A DNA stretch of 20,285 bases, taken from the NCBI GenBank assembly GCA_910588135.1, contig CAJUOT010000049.1, positions 1 to 20,285 of the forward strand. Reading direction: 5' to 3'. The notes under the pieces were generated by a model. It was not told where the DNA came from and did not search any database. It saw only the letters and a program-made list of their open reading frames with translations. The stretch's first letter is position 1. Each line of letters opens with the position of its first letter. Positions 12,495 to 19,740 of the stretch are shown here, piece after piece. Source of the stretch: an uncultured Oscillospiraceae bacterium. Its GTDB lineage: Bacteria > Bacillota > Clostridia > Oscillospirales > Oscillospiraceae. The position numbers were made by a program, and so were the translations under genes.

Positions 12495-14588
12495 CTATAT
12501 CAGCAGAACCGGCTTTCCGGCCTGCATGGTCATGCTGTTGATGTGATGAACAGTGTTCCGGGCCACCACTTTCCCGTCCAACTTGGTTTCCACAGTGATA
12601 TTGATCGGCTGGCTTGCCTCGGTGTTTTGCAGCGCTTGCATAATGGCGGAAAGCTGCTCCGCAATGTTCCCTGTGTCTACCTGCCTGTTCACAGTGGACG
12701 AAAACTGAGGATTTGCCGGAACCACCGCGCCCTGGGCAATGGCCGGAATGCTGAAGCTTGAGATTTCCGGGATAGCCATACCCTTCATGGCGGGGATCTG
12801 CATGGCCGGTATCGCAGCGGCATTGGAAACCGCCTGAGCCATATCCCGCGCCGCGTTGACCGCGAGGCTCTTTGATTTCTCAATGCCGTTTGCGAACAAC
12901 TCCACCATGTCCGGCCCGTAAGTGTGGAAGTTGGACAGCGGGCCTTTCTCCGGCTCGGAGAAGCCCAGGAAGCTCTTTACTGTGTTCGCCACGCCCACAA
13001 CAGCGTCTTTGACCTTCCCGATCATGTTTTTGATCCCGCTCACAAAGTTGTCAATCAAGTCCTTGCCCCATTGCAGGGCCATTTTGGGCAGGTTTTTCAG
13101 CCCGCCGCCGTCTGTTATGGATTTGATGATATCCTTTGCCACATTGACGATCGAGGAGAGCATACCCTTGACCCCCTGGGCGAAAAATTCAATGATCTTT
13201 TTGCCCAGATTCAGCCAGTTAAACGCCAATATGGTGTCCGCAATGGCCTTTATGATCTTAGGGATGTTCTGAATAATGACCGGGATGTTGTCGATCAGGC
13301 CCTTCACCAGCTTTGCAATCAGCTCCGCCGCCGATTTCAGCAGCTTGGGGGCGTTGTCGTTTATGGCGTTGGCAAAGTTGGAGATGATCTCCGGGACCGT
13401 GGCTATCAGGTCGGGGAGCGCCTCGATGATCCCATCCGCCAGGGTCATGATCAGCTCAATGGCGTTGTCTACCAAAGCGCCCACGTTCTCCCGGAACCCC
13501 GCCGAAAAGCTCAGCAGGGCCTCCAACCCGGACGAAATCATTTGTGGCAGGTTCTCTTGCAGAAAGCCAATGAAGCTGTTGAACAGGTCAGCCGCAGCGG
13601 CCTGTAATTCCGGGAATGCGGTGACGATCCCTTCCACAATGCCCTGCACCAACTGAACCCCCGCCTCCAGGAGGGAGGGGAGCACCTGCATGATCAGCCC
13701 GGGCAACTCTGTGCCGATGACAGGCGCAAGTTCCACAATCATCTGCCCAATGGAGGCAAGGGCCGTTTCCACCACGGGAATGATGTTTTGCGCCACGGTT
13801 TTTGCGGATTCCACAACATTGCCGACTAACTGGCTCATATCGGCGTTATCATCCGCAAGGCCGGTCACAAGGTTCTCCCATGCTGATTTCATGGAGCTGA
13901 TACTACCCTGGATGGTGGTGCTTGCCTCAAGGGCGGTGGTGCCGGTGATCCCAATTTCCGTCTGAATGACGTGGATCGCGCTCACAATGTCCGCATAGGA
14001 AGAAACATCGTACTCAATGCCGGACAGCTTCTCCGCATCGGATAGAAGCCGCTCCATCTCCTCCTTCGTTCCGCCATAGCCCAATTTGAGGTTGTCCAGC
14101 ATGGTAAAATTCTGCTTGGCGAAACCGTTATAGGCGTTCTGGACAGATTCCATTGTGGAACCCATCTTATTCACGTTGTCGGACATATCCGTGATCGCCA
14201 TATCCGCCATTTGTGCGGCCTGTTCGGTATCGCCGCCCAGGCTTTGCAGCAGGGAGGCCGAAAAGCTGGTCACGGTGGTCATGTACTCATTGGCGGACAA
14301 CCCGGCGGTTTTGTACGCATTCGCGGCGTACTCCATGACAACGGCGGAGCTGTCCTTGAACAGCGTTTCCACGCCGCCCACAAGCTGCTCATATTCGCCG
14401 TAGGAGTTCACCGCGGCGGTTGACAGCGCGGCCACGCCGGTAACCGCCGCGCCCAGCGCCACGGTTGCCGCCTTAGCAGCGGCGGCAATGCTGCCTTTCA
14501 GCTTGTCCCCCAGGCTTTGTACCGATTTTTGCGCCGGGTCGGTGTCCATATCTACGCCAATGACAACAGAGCCGTCATATTTTTCCAT
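12495..14588 (-). CDS. Phage tail tape-measure protein
   Basis: A protein of 697 residues that sets tail length and is threaded inside the tail tube. The N-terminal 230 residues match the PhageMin_Tail/TP901-type domain: an Ala-rich helical start (SIAAAAKAATVALGAAVTGV), ANAYKTAGLSANEYM, the QSLGGDTEQAAQMADMAI segment and NAYNGFAKQNFTMLDNL. Residues about 250-520 are long hydrophobic helices of repeating pattern (for example LPGLIMQVLPSLLEAGVQLV), as usual. The C-terminus (ETKLDGKVVARNTVHHIN) is the normal end. It starts six bases after the chaperone stop. No distal-tail or baseplate genes follow. The length predicts a rather short siphophage-like tail. Confidence 0.9.
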   Translation of the reverse strand: MEKYDGSVVIGVDMDTDPAQKSVQSLGDKLKGSIAAAAKAATVALGAAVTGVAALSTAAVNSYGEYEQLVGGVETLFKDSSAVVMEYAANAYKTAGLSANEYMTTVTSFSASLLQSLGGDTEQAAQMADMAITDMSDNVNKMGSTMESVQNAYNGFAKQNFTMLDNLKLGYGGTKEEMERLLSDAEKLSGIEYDVSSYADIVSAIHVIQTEIGITGTTALEASTTIQGSISSMKSAWENLVTGLADDNADMSQLVGNVVESAKTVAQNIIPVVETALASIGQMIVELAPVIGTELPGLIMQVLPSLLEAGVQLVQGIVEGIVTAFPELQAAAADLFNSFIGFLQENLPQMISSGLEALLSFSAGFRENVGALVDNAIELIMTLADGIIEALPDLIATVPEIISNFANAINDNAPKLLKSAAELIAKLVKGLIDNIPVIIQNIPKIIKAIADTILAFNWLNLGKKIIEFFAQGVKGMLSSIVNVAKDIIKSITDGGGLKNLPKMALQWGKDLIDNFVSGIKNMIGKVKDAVVGVANTVKSFLGFSEPEKGPLSNFHTYGPDMVELFANGIEKSKSLAVNAARDMAQAVSNAAAIPAMQIPAMKGMAIPEISSFSIPAIAQGAVVPANPQFSSTVNRQVDTGNIAEQLSAIMQALQNTEASQPINITVETKLDGKVVARNTVHHINSMTMQAGKPVLLI

Positions 14589-14593
14589 TCATA

Positions 14594-15025
14594 TCACCGC
14601 TTCCCGGCATATTTTTCTTTGTACTTTTCGATGGCCTCCGCCGCCCTGGCTGCCTCCTCCTCGCCATATTTGCGCACAAGCGCCCCGATCTGGCCGAAGA
14701 AATCGGCGAACTCATAGATTCCGGGCGCTTGTTCCCCGAATACCTTCCGGCAGGTGCCCGTTCCGAAAACCTCATCAGTCCGCGCCGCCAGCTTTCCGCA
14801 CACCTCTGCCGCCTGGGACATTGCCGCAGAAACCTCCTCAACAGAATTGCCCTCTGTTTGGGGAATCTGCGACAGGAGAGTTTTGGAATCCGCCTCCAGC
14901 TCCCGCATCAGGCCAATCAGGCCGCTCATGAAGGTGGTGTTCTTCAGTTCCAGCGTGATAAAATCGCCGCTGTCATTCACCTGGATTTTCTTCCCGGTGC
15001 TGTTGATCCTGATTGAATCGCTCAT
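14594..15025 (-). CDS. Tail assembly chaperone-like protein
   Basis: A protein of 143 residues directly upstream of the tape-measure gene, the invariable place of siphophage tail chaperones (gpG-like). The N-terminus (MSDSIRINSTGKKIQVNDSG, then DFITLELKN) is a beta-rich strand pair seen in such proteins; the rest is helical with a Lys/Glu-rich end. It has no gpG/gpGT-style slippery fusion that I can see. ATG at 15025 with GGAGT at good spacing. The call rests mostly on position and overall shape. Confidence 0.7.
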   Translation of the reverse strand: MSDSIRINSTGKKIQVNDSGDFITLELKNTTFMSGLIGLMRELEADSKTLLSQIPQTEGNSVEEVSAAMSQAAEVCGKLAARTDEVFGTGTCRKVFGEQAPGIYEFADFFGQIGALVRKYGEEEAARAAEAIEKYKEKYAGKR

Positions 15026-15037
15026 TATGTACTCCTT

Positions 15038-15262
15038 TCATAGGTCAATAATGATCAAAACTGCCTTGCTTTCATCGCTTCTGTGCTTCCGCAGAATTTC
15101 CTTGTGGGCCTCCCGGCCGGCTTCCTGTGTCGGGTGTATGCTCCGCTTCCCGTCCATCATCAGCTCCCACTCCCCGCTGGGAAGAAGTTCCAGGATTGCA
15201 ACTCCACTTTCTGTCTGGGCCATTTGCTCCAAACGTTTCAGTCTGGCAAGAACGGATTTCAT
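15038..15262 (-). CDS. Small unknown phage protein with RLxxLE start
   Basis: A protein of 74 residues starting MKSVLARLKRLEQMAQ and ending in VLIIIDL. An N-terminal helix is followed by a beta-type region (GVAILELLPSGEWELMMDG). I do not recognise the family. The start helix resembles that of the next gene upstream (RGRLEALEAMA), suggesting both belong to one loosely conserved family of small phage proteins. A strong GGAGG site overlaps the stop region of the upstream gene, so the two are coupled. Confidence 0.65.
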   Translation of the reverse strand: MKSVLARLKRLEQMAQTESGVAILELLPSGEWELMMDGKRSIHPTQEAGREAHKEILRKHRSDESKAVLIIIDL

Positions 15263-15265
15263 TTT

Positions 15266-15706
15266 CTATCCTCCTATCCTAAAATTTTGTGGGATGGACG
15301 CAATTTCCTGAATGAGCCCTTCCGGGTTGCTATGCTGATAGATCCAGGAAATTTCATCGGGCCACCATGAAAGGTGCTGCTGCTTTATCAGCTCTTTTTG
15401 CTCAGGCGCATACAAATCTGAGGTCATGTAAAAGCTGTGCACCCACTCCGGGGAAAACACCATCAGAATGTAAATTTCTCCCTCCATTTCATGGGCCAGG
15501 TCAACAGCCTCCGAAACGGACAGCCCGGTCTTTCCCAGGGTTTTCCCACAATTCCCCCTCTCATGGTGAACCAAACAGGCCCTATCGCCGGAAACGGAGA
15601 GAACGTGCACCTCTGTGTATGGGGCAAGGCGGGCTTTTTCCGTGGCTGCTTTCGCCGCCATCGCCTCCAATGCCTCCAACCGCCCCCTGATCGATTTACT
15701 GCCCAT
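15266..15706 (-). CDS. Unknown phage protein, 146 residues, RLxxLE start
   Basis: Starts at ATG 15706 (GGGAGG five bases upstream; an upstream GTG overlaps that site). The N-terminal helix SIRGRLEALEAMAAKA resembles the 74-residue neighbour. A compact aromatic-rich domain follows (EIYILMVFSPEWVHSFYM; LSWWPDEISWIYQ). No known domain recognised. It overlaps the end of the terS-like gene by about 11 bases. In intact phages the large terminase, portal and head genes would follow a small-terminase gene; here this gene takes that place. Confidence 0.65.
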   Translation of the reverse strand: MGSKSIRGRLEALEAMAAKAATEKARLAPYTEVHVLSVSGDRACLVHHERGNCGKTLGKTGLSVSEAVDLAHEMEGEIYILMVFSPEWVHSFYMTSDLYAPEQKELIKQQHLSWWPDEISWIYQHSNPEGLIQEIASIPQNFRIGG

Positions 15707-16064
15707 GTTCACCTCCCACTGCTGCCTCCAGCTCTTGCAGGCGGGTGATGATGTCAGTCTGCTCCGTCATTTTCAAGCCATACTCCAGCACAGAGCGGGC
15801 CGCAGATACACGCACCTGCCCGTTTTCGTCGCTGTCCTCCATAATTTCACGCAGAACAGCGACCGCCGGATCAAGCGTCTGCTGCACCTTCCGGGTGGCG
15901 TCCTCCACCAACCCCGCAAAGGCTTTCTTGTACTCCGCTTGAAACTCCGGGTCATCCAGATACCCCCGCAGGGTCTTGGAGGTGATCCCCGCCGCAGCGG
16001 CGGCTTTCTCCTTCGTTGGCTGTGTCAGCAGCGCAACCAGGGCTTTTTGCTTCTTGGGCGTCAT
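15696..16064 (-). CDS. Small terminase-like HTH protein (phBC6A51 type)
   Basis: A protein of 122 residues. Residues 1-40 form an HTH: MTPKKQKALVALLTQPTKEK, then AAAAAGITSKTLRGYLDDP. Helical oligomerisation segments follow (LDPAVAVLREIMEDS, QVRVSAARSVLEYGLKM) and a C-terminal coiled end. This layout is shared by phage small-terminase subunits and phBC6A51-type HTH proteins, which bind phage DNA for packaging. The ATG at 16064 has GGAGG at good spacing. No large terminase follows, so packaging would depend on a helper or is lost. The upstream nuclease ORF overlaps its first 113 bases in another frame. Confidence 0.7.
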   Translation of the reverse strand: MTPKKQKALVALLTQPTKEKAAAAAGITSKTLRGYLDDPEFQAEYKKAFAGLVEDATRKVQQTLDPAVAVLREIMEDSDENGQVRVSAARSVLEYGLKMTEQTDIITRLQELEAAVGGEHGQ

Positions 16065-16401
16065 TGCACCCCTCCTTTCCTCGGTAATAATCGGTATAAA
16101 TCGTTATCCAGTCCTCCAGGCGCATTGTTACTAACCACGGGGATCTATTGCGCCGGTGAAATAGCGTGGGCACTCCATCGTGGAATTTCTCGCTGTCCCG
16201 GACGGCCTGGGCCATAGCCTCCGGCACGTTCAGCCGCTCCACCCGCTTGATCTCCGGGTGAATGCCGGGGATGTTCAGCACATCCGGGGTTGCTCCATAA
16301 GAGACAGCTTGCCCCGGCTGTGCGTCTATCCCGTGGGCCTGGAATATGCGGCAAATCTCAATTTCGCCGTTTCTACCTTTCCGCTGCTGTGATTTGCCCA
16401 C
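15952..16401 (-). CDS. PDDEXK-like phage nuclease (Holliday-junction-resolvase fold)
   Basis: A protein of 149 residues from a GTG at 16401 with GGAGGAGG seven bases upstream. Motifs fit the archaeal-Hjc/PDDEXK fold: the first Glu in GRNGEIEICRIF, Asp in ATPDVLNIPG, and E-x-K in HPEIKRVERLN, followed by AMAQAVRDSEKF and a beta strand WLVTMRLEDWITIY. Such small enzymes often sit next to terminase genes and process branched DNA before packaging. The functional part ends near residue 113; the last 35 or so residues are the out-of-frame reading of the small-terminase gene, an unusually long overlap, so a lost stop codon is likely. Confidence 0.75.
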   Translation of the reverse strand: MGKSQQRKGRNGEIEICRIFQAHGIDAQPGQAVSYGATPDVLNIPGIHPEIKRVERLNVPEAMAQAVRDSEKFHDGVPTLFHRRNRSPWLVTMRLEDWITIYTDYYRGKEGCNDAQEAKSPGCAADTANEGESRRCGGDHLQDPAGVSG

Positions 16402-16537
16402 GGTTGCCTCCTCCCATTTGCGCTTCCATCTTCTCCGCCTGTTTCTTCCAAAAATTCTCATTGTTCCGCTTGACTTTTTCCGGGTTATTCCGTCGCCACT
16501 GGCGCATATACTCCCTTCTTGCTTCCGCCGCAGTCAC
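16373..16537 (-). CDS. Small basic phage protein, 54 residues
   Basis: Encodes TAAEARREYMRQWRRNNPEK followed by a Lys/Asn-rich helix (NENFWKKQAEKMEAQ). Similar short basic proteins (x-YMRxWRxxNPEK) occur next to phage nuclease and terminase genes; their role is unknown, possibly nucleic-acid binding. I prefer the GTG start at 16537, because the GGAGG is eight bases from it but only two from the ATG at 16543. It overlaps the nuclease start by 29 bases. It is the first gene after the strong terminator at 16551-16597. Confidence 0.65.
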   Translation of the reverse strand: MTAAEARREYMRQWRRNNPEKVKRNNENFWKKQAEKMEAQMGGGNRGQITAAER

Positions 16538-16550
16538 CTTCATCACCTCC

Positions 16551-16597
16551 AAAAATAAAAGGTGCCAACGCCAAGAATTATCTTGACGCTGGCACCG
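16551..16597 (-). terminator. Strong intrinsic terminator between early and late prophage genes
   Basis: On the minus strand, 15-base arms (GGTGCCAGCGTCAAG / CTTGGCGTTGGCACC, with two G-T-type wobbles) enclose a short loop and are followed by TTTTTATTTT. This is a textbook terminator placed after the early gene at 16620-16820 and directly before the ribosome site of the 54-residue gene. No promoter fits between, so downstream genes would need antitermination or read-through. Confidence 0.85.
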
Positions 16598-16619
16598 CTT
16601 AGCCCTTCCCGCCCACCGC

Positions 16620-16820
16620 TTAGGACGGGGAATTATATTCATTTTTCTTTATTTTACCACTTTTTGAGAGGAATTGCAAGCATTTTTCGCTATCAATTTC
16701 TTCCCGGCAAACCCTAAACAGGCGTTTCCCGCCCTTGACGGGGACAATGGTTACCTGATCCCCTTGGGTCAGAATGTAATTGATGACGGGTAGGTCGTCC
16801 ACTGTGACAAAATTCTTCAT
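16620..16820 (-). CDS. Small unknown phage protein, 66 residues
   Basis: Starts at ATG 16820 after GGGGGAAA. The product reads MKNFVTVDDLPVINYILTQG, then beta strands DQVTIVPVKGGKRLFRV, and a basic end (KSGKIKKNEYNSPS). No family is recognised. The strand-rich middle could be a small nucleic-acid-binding or host-inhibitory fold, but nothing shows that. It is the last gene of the early operon, ended by the terminator at 16551-16597. Confidence 0.6.
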   Translation of the reverse strand: MKNFVTVDDLPVINYILTQGDQVTIVPVKGGKRLFRVCREEIDSEKCLQFLSKSGKIKKNEYNSPS

Positions 16821-16843
16821 TGAGTTTCCCCCGGCCCTCTGCT

Positions 16844-17065
16844 CTATTCCGTCATCCACTTGCCCATTTTGCCAAACCCCACCAGCACCAGGCACACTAC
16901 CGCCGCAACGATGGCCGCAAGCCCCACCATGTGGACGGACTCCAGCAGCACCGCGCCGCCGATCACAGCCCCGGCCAGCTTGCACAAGGCGTTGAACCGT
17001 TCCGGGGGCATGGGCGTGTGCTCAAACTCAATGGAGCGGTCTCCATGTTTCCATGTGATTTTCAT
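16844..17065 (-). CDS. Small phage membrane protein, 73 residues
   Basis: Begins MKITWKHGDRSIEFEHTPMP and then has two hydrophobic stretches (KLAGAVIGGAVLL and VGLAAIVAAVVCLVLVGFG) that make a hairpin of two membrane helices with a short basic end. The N-terminal strand (ITWKHGDRSIEFE) recurs in small phage proteins of unknown function. It overlaps the upstream 48-residue gene by ATGA. A holin-like role is conceivable from topology, but it is in the early operon and there is no lysin beside it. Confidence 0.65.
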   Translation of the reverse strand: MKITWKHGDRSIEFEHTPMPPERFNALCKLAGAVIGGAVLLESVHMVGLAAIVAAVVCLVLVGFGKMGKWMTE

Positions 17066-17208
17066 GTGCGGGCCTCCTTCAACACAGACCCGGCAACGGC
17101 CAGCAGTCCATCAAGCACCCGGTCAGGATTTTCGCACCTTGCGATCTCACGGGCTACCCGCCACAGGTTCGGGTAGTTGGCGTACTCAGGGGGTGTGGTG
17201 GGAATCAT
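17062..17208 (-). CDS. Very small phage protein, 48 residues
   Basis: A short gene with exact ATGA overlaps on both sides (17205-17208 with the upstream gene and 17062-17065 with the downstream one), which is strong evidence that it is translated. The product is MIPTTPPEYANYPNLWRVAR followed by a helix (CENPDRVLDGLLAVAGSVL). The family is not recognised. Confidence 0.65.
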   Translation of the reverse strand: MIPTTPPEYANYPNLWRVAREIARCENPDRVLDGLLAVAGSVLKEART

Positions 17209-17495
17209 GCCGACACCCCCTTATGCAGCCACTTTTCGCGGATATGCGCGATAGCGGCCTCATAGTTTTCAGCATAATCCGGGGCGTATGCCTGGCACGC
17301 TCTCAAGGCTTTAATGGCCCGTTTGAAGTCCCCCTTAGTGTACCTCTTTTCGATGTCGGGCCCATCTTCCCCCAGGTCGGCACAAAGGATGGCCACCACC
17401 ATGATATACTCGCTGGCGTTTGCCCGATCAAGCAGCTCCATGAACTGGCACACCTGCTTGTCATTTGTGGCGCGGTTGAGCTCTGAAAAGGTCAT
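17205..17495 (-). CDS. Unknown helical phage protein, 96 residues
   Basis: Encodes MTFSELNRATNDKQVCQFME and continues as regular amphipathic helices (KRAIKALRACQAYAPDYAEN, YEAAIAHIREKWLHK). The helix pairs in the second half have a TPR-like look (ALRACQAYAP), but no full repeat is present. It overlaps both neighbours by ATGA. No family recognised. Confidence 0.6.
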   Translation of the reverse strand: MTFSELNRATNDKQVCQFMELLDRANASEYIMVVAILCADLGEDGPDIEKRYTKGDFKRAIKALRACQAYAPDYAENYEAAIAHIREKWLHKGVSA

Positions 17496-18034
17496 TCCCT
17501 CACCCCCAGCGGTACGATTGTGCTTGTAACGTTAATATTACCGCCCTCTACCGTAATTCTGGAAGGTAACTCCGTTGGATATGCGTCCGGGTCTGTCTCC
17601 CACAATAAGTTCCCATCCGGCCCCCAGGAGGCATAGACAACGCCCAGAATGGCGATAGCGGAAAAACCAGCGTTCATACGAAGTTTGCCGCCTATCTGCT
17701 TGTACCGGGTTGCCACCATATGCCCAATCCACAGGCCGGTATACTCCTTGCACATGATGGCGGGCGGAGTTTTGGGCTCGTCTATATTGCTCGGGAATTC
17801 GGCATAGCACATGCAGGGATCGCCGGGAATGTGCTCCCCGTCCACAGTTCGGCAGGGCCGGGGGTAGTGGGTGAAGTCCACCGCTACCCAGCCGCCGTCC
17901 ATGATGTCCCGGCCCTCCATGCAGTCCCCGGAAACAGGGATGACAGCCCGCCCCTGCTGGGCCGCTGCCTGGACGCACTCTTGCAGCGTCGCAAGTCTGC
18001 GCTGTGCGGTCGCAGGTGCAAATACATAATTCAT
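17492..18034 (-). CDS. Unknown phage protein with S24/LexA-like motif
   Basis: A protein of 180 residues from the ATG at 18034, which has GAGGAGG about nine bases upstream. After an N-terminal helix (AQRRLATLQECVQAAAQQ) comes AVIPVSGDCMEGRDIMDGGW and VAVDFTHYP. This resembles the active-site segment of S24 peptidases (LexA/CI: V-SG-x-S-M … DGD-x-x-x-V), except that Cys stands where the catalytic Ser would be. A second half rich in beta strands follows (YTGLWIGHMVATRYKQ; NAGFSAIAILGVVYASWG). It could be an S24-fold protein without peptidase activity or an unrelated binding protein. It lies in the early operon with the replication genes. Confidence 0.6.
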   Translation of the reverse strand: MNYVFAPATAQRRLATLQECVQAAAQQGRAVIPVSGDCMEGRDIMDGGWVAVDFTHYPRPCRTVDGEHIPGDPCMCYAEFPSNIDEPKTPPAIMCKEYTGLWIGHMVATRYKQIGGKLRMNAGFSAIAILGVVYASWGPDGNLLWETDPDAYPTELPSRITVEGGNINVTSTIVPLGVRE

Positions 18035-18048
18035 ACTTGAAATCCTCC

Positions 18049-18288
18049 TCAATTTCTGTTATCATGGGAGGTGGAATCAGGCCTGGTCAAAGCCTTATCC
18101 ACCCCGCCGTCCAGAGCGTTAGCAGCACTCTGGGCGGCATTTTGTTCTTCCAGCAGCTTGGCAATCATAGCGTCGAACTTGCCCCGATTTTCCGGGGTAA
18201 GGCGCTCATACCGGGCGGCGATGCAATCACAGCGTTCGCCGCTGTCCAGGTTCGCCCCGTAATGGGGACAGGTTTTGTAGTAGTTCAT
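18049..18288 (-). CDS. Small Cys-containing phage protein, 79 residues
   Basis: The ATG at 18288 overlaps the stop of the upstream gene by ATGA, which fixes the start. The product begins MNYYKTCPHYGANLDSGERC and DCIAARYERLTPENRGKF. The CPHYGANLDxGERCDC segment with C-x(2)-G-A-x-L-x-G-x-x-C-x-C is a zinc-ribbon-like pattern common in phage early proteins. A helix and a polar tail follow. Probably a small zinc-binding protein; target unknown. Confidence 0.65.
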   Translation of the reverse strand: MNYYKTCPHYGANLDSGERCDCIAARYERLTPENRGKFDAMIAKLLEEQNAAQSAANALDGGVDKALTRPDSTSHDNRN

Positions 18289-18884
18289 GCCATTGCCCCC
18301 ATCATGTACGTGATACAGCTGTTGCCATCCTGGACATACCGGGCATAGGCCCGCTTGATCCACATAGCGCCGTCATCCTTCCCCAGCACGTCCAGTTCCG
18401 CCAGGGCATTGGCCGCGCCGCCCTTATAACCATGGGAAGCTATATACTCGCAGAACCGCCGCACCGTGGCACGGGCCTTTTCGTTGTGTTCATCCATATA
18501 TGTGAGGTAACAGAACAGCGCCACACCACGCGCCGACAGCATGGCCTCCTTCTGCCCGTCAACGTCCATCATGGTTACGTCTACCTGTGCCGGGATCGAC
18601 AGCTCGTACTGCCCGGACTTGATATCCTGGAGCATCCGCGCCGCCCCAAAATCCCCCAGCTTGGCGTTGGGCTCCAGGGCGTCATTGGCAACCCGCCACA
18701 CCTGCTCGGGCTTATAATCGGTGCCCATCTCCTTGTTAACCGCTTCCAGGAGGGTGGCGGCGGAGGCCCCGGCTTGATAGAGATTCAGCGGTTCCTCATC
18801 GTAGAGCTTGTCCAGTGGGCCGTGGGTAAGCCTGAGCTGGAAGCCGCGCCCATGGCGCTGGTTCAGTTCAAATCTGATTTCCAT
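18285..18884 (-). CDS. Unknown phage early protein, 199 residues
   Basis: Starts at ATG 18884 after AAAGGAAA. The sequence reads MEIRFELNQRHGRGFQLRLT, then a helical middle (ASAATLLEAVNKEMGTDYKP) and a conserved-looking segment MLSARGVALFCYLTYMDEHN. No known domain is visible. It lies between the DnaC-like loader and the zinc-ribbon-like gene, coupled by ATGA downstream, so it probably serves DNA replication or early takeover, but that is only context. Confidence 0.6.
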   Translation of the reverse strand: MEIRFELNQRHGRGFQLRLTHGPLDKLYDEEPLNLYQAGASAATLLEAVNKEMGTDYKPEQVWRVANDALEPNAKLGDFGAARMLQDIKSGQYELSIPAQVDVTMMDVDGQKEAMLSARGVALFCYLTYMDEHNEKARATVRRFCEYIASHGYKGGAANALAELDVLGKDDGAMWIKRAYARYVQDGNSCITYMMGAMA

Positions 18885-18896
18885 TTCAGTTTCCTT

Positions 18897-19733
18897 TCAC
18901 CCCAAAAGAATTTTTTGCGCCCATTTCCTCACACTTTCAGCGTTTTCGTGCCGTCGGCTGTCCCCGGTCAGCTTCAAGGGCACCTGGCACATTTCCAATA
19001 CCCGGTCATAGATTCGCCCATACTGCACAGAGGACGGATTCTTTAGCTCCTCCATTGACAGGTTGGTGGTGACGATGACGGGCAGGTGTGCATGGGATCG
19101 TGCGTCCACCACGTTGAAAATCTGTTCCAGGCCGAAGGTGCTGTCCCTCTCCACACCCAGGTCGTCGATAATCAGCAGCTTGTATCGGGCCAGCGAATCC
19201 AGCAGCTTTTGCTTATCCTGTGTCCCTTGGAGCAGGTTCAGCAGCCGGGGGAAGCTGGTGGCCGCCGCCGTCACCTGCCGCTTCAACAGGGCGTTGGCGA
19301 TACAGGAGGCATAGAAGGTCTTGCCGGCGCCCACGGTGCCATAGAACAGAATGCCGACGTTCTTTTCCGCCATCTCGTCCCAGTACTCCACGTACCGTTT
19401 GCAAGCGGCGGTGATCTCCGGCCTCTGGCCGTCATCGTCCGCAAAGGTATGGCGCAGGGAACCAGGGCAGGTAATGCCGCTGGTGTTCAGGTTCTTCATC
19501 CTGGCCTCGAACCGCTCCCGCTTATCCCGCTCGTCCGCCGCCCTACCTTCCTCCTGCTGGCACCGACAGGCCACAGGGACAACGGTTGGATCATCCTTTC
19601 CCGTGGCCGGGTTGTAGTCCAGGCGCATTTGCTTGGGCGTGCGGCACTTGCCGCAGTACAACAGACCGTCCGCGCCGGTATAATCGCCGGGAGCGGATTT
19701 GGTCTTCATGAGTTCAGAAATTAAACCGTCCAT
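18897..19733 (-). CDS. dnaC-like: DnaC/IstB-type helicase loader (phage replication ATPase)
   Basis: A protein of 278 residues from ATG 19733 (GAGGT four bases upstream); the longer reading frame to 19958 lies over the upstream gene and is rejected. An N-terminal zinc-binding part has CGKCRTPKQM and ACRCQQEE (four cysteines). The AAA+ domain shows Walker A in FYGTVGAGKTFYASCIANAL, Walker B in LLIIDDLGVERD and sensor 1 in VIVTTNLSMEEL, with an Arg finger-like RIYDR near the end. Such proteins load the replicative helicase on phage origins. The upstream gene encodes a DUF6291-type replication initiator-like protein, the usual pair. Confidence 0.9.
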   Translation of the reverse strand: MDGLISELMKTKSAPGDYTGADGLLYCGKCRTPKQMRLDYNPATGKDDPTVVPVACRCQQEEGRAADERDKRERFEARMKNLNTSGITCPGSLRHTFADDDGQRPEITAACKRYVEYWDEMAEKNVGILFYGTVGAGKTFYASCIANALLKRQVTAAATSFPRLLNLLQGTQDKQKLLDSLARYKLLIIDDLGVERDSTFGLEQIFNVVDARSHAHLPVIVTTNLSMEELKNPSSVQYGRIYDRVLEMCQVPLKLTGDSRRHENAESVRKWAQKILLG

Positions 19734-19740
19734 ATGTACC

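Noticed and set aside
16551..16605. Riboswitch or structured leader
   Set aside because: A single simple stem followed by a T run fits an intrinsic terminator; no additional conserved helices are visible.
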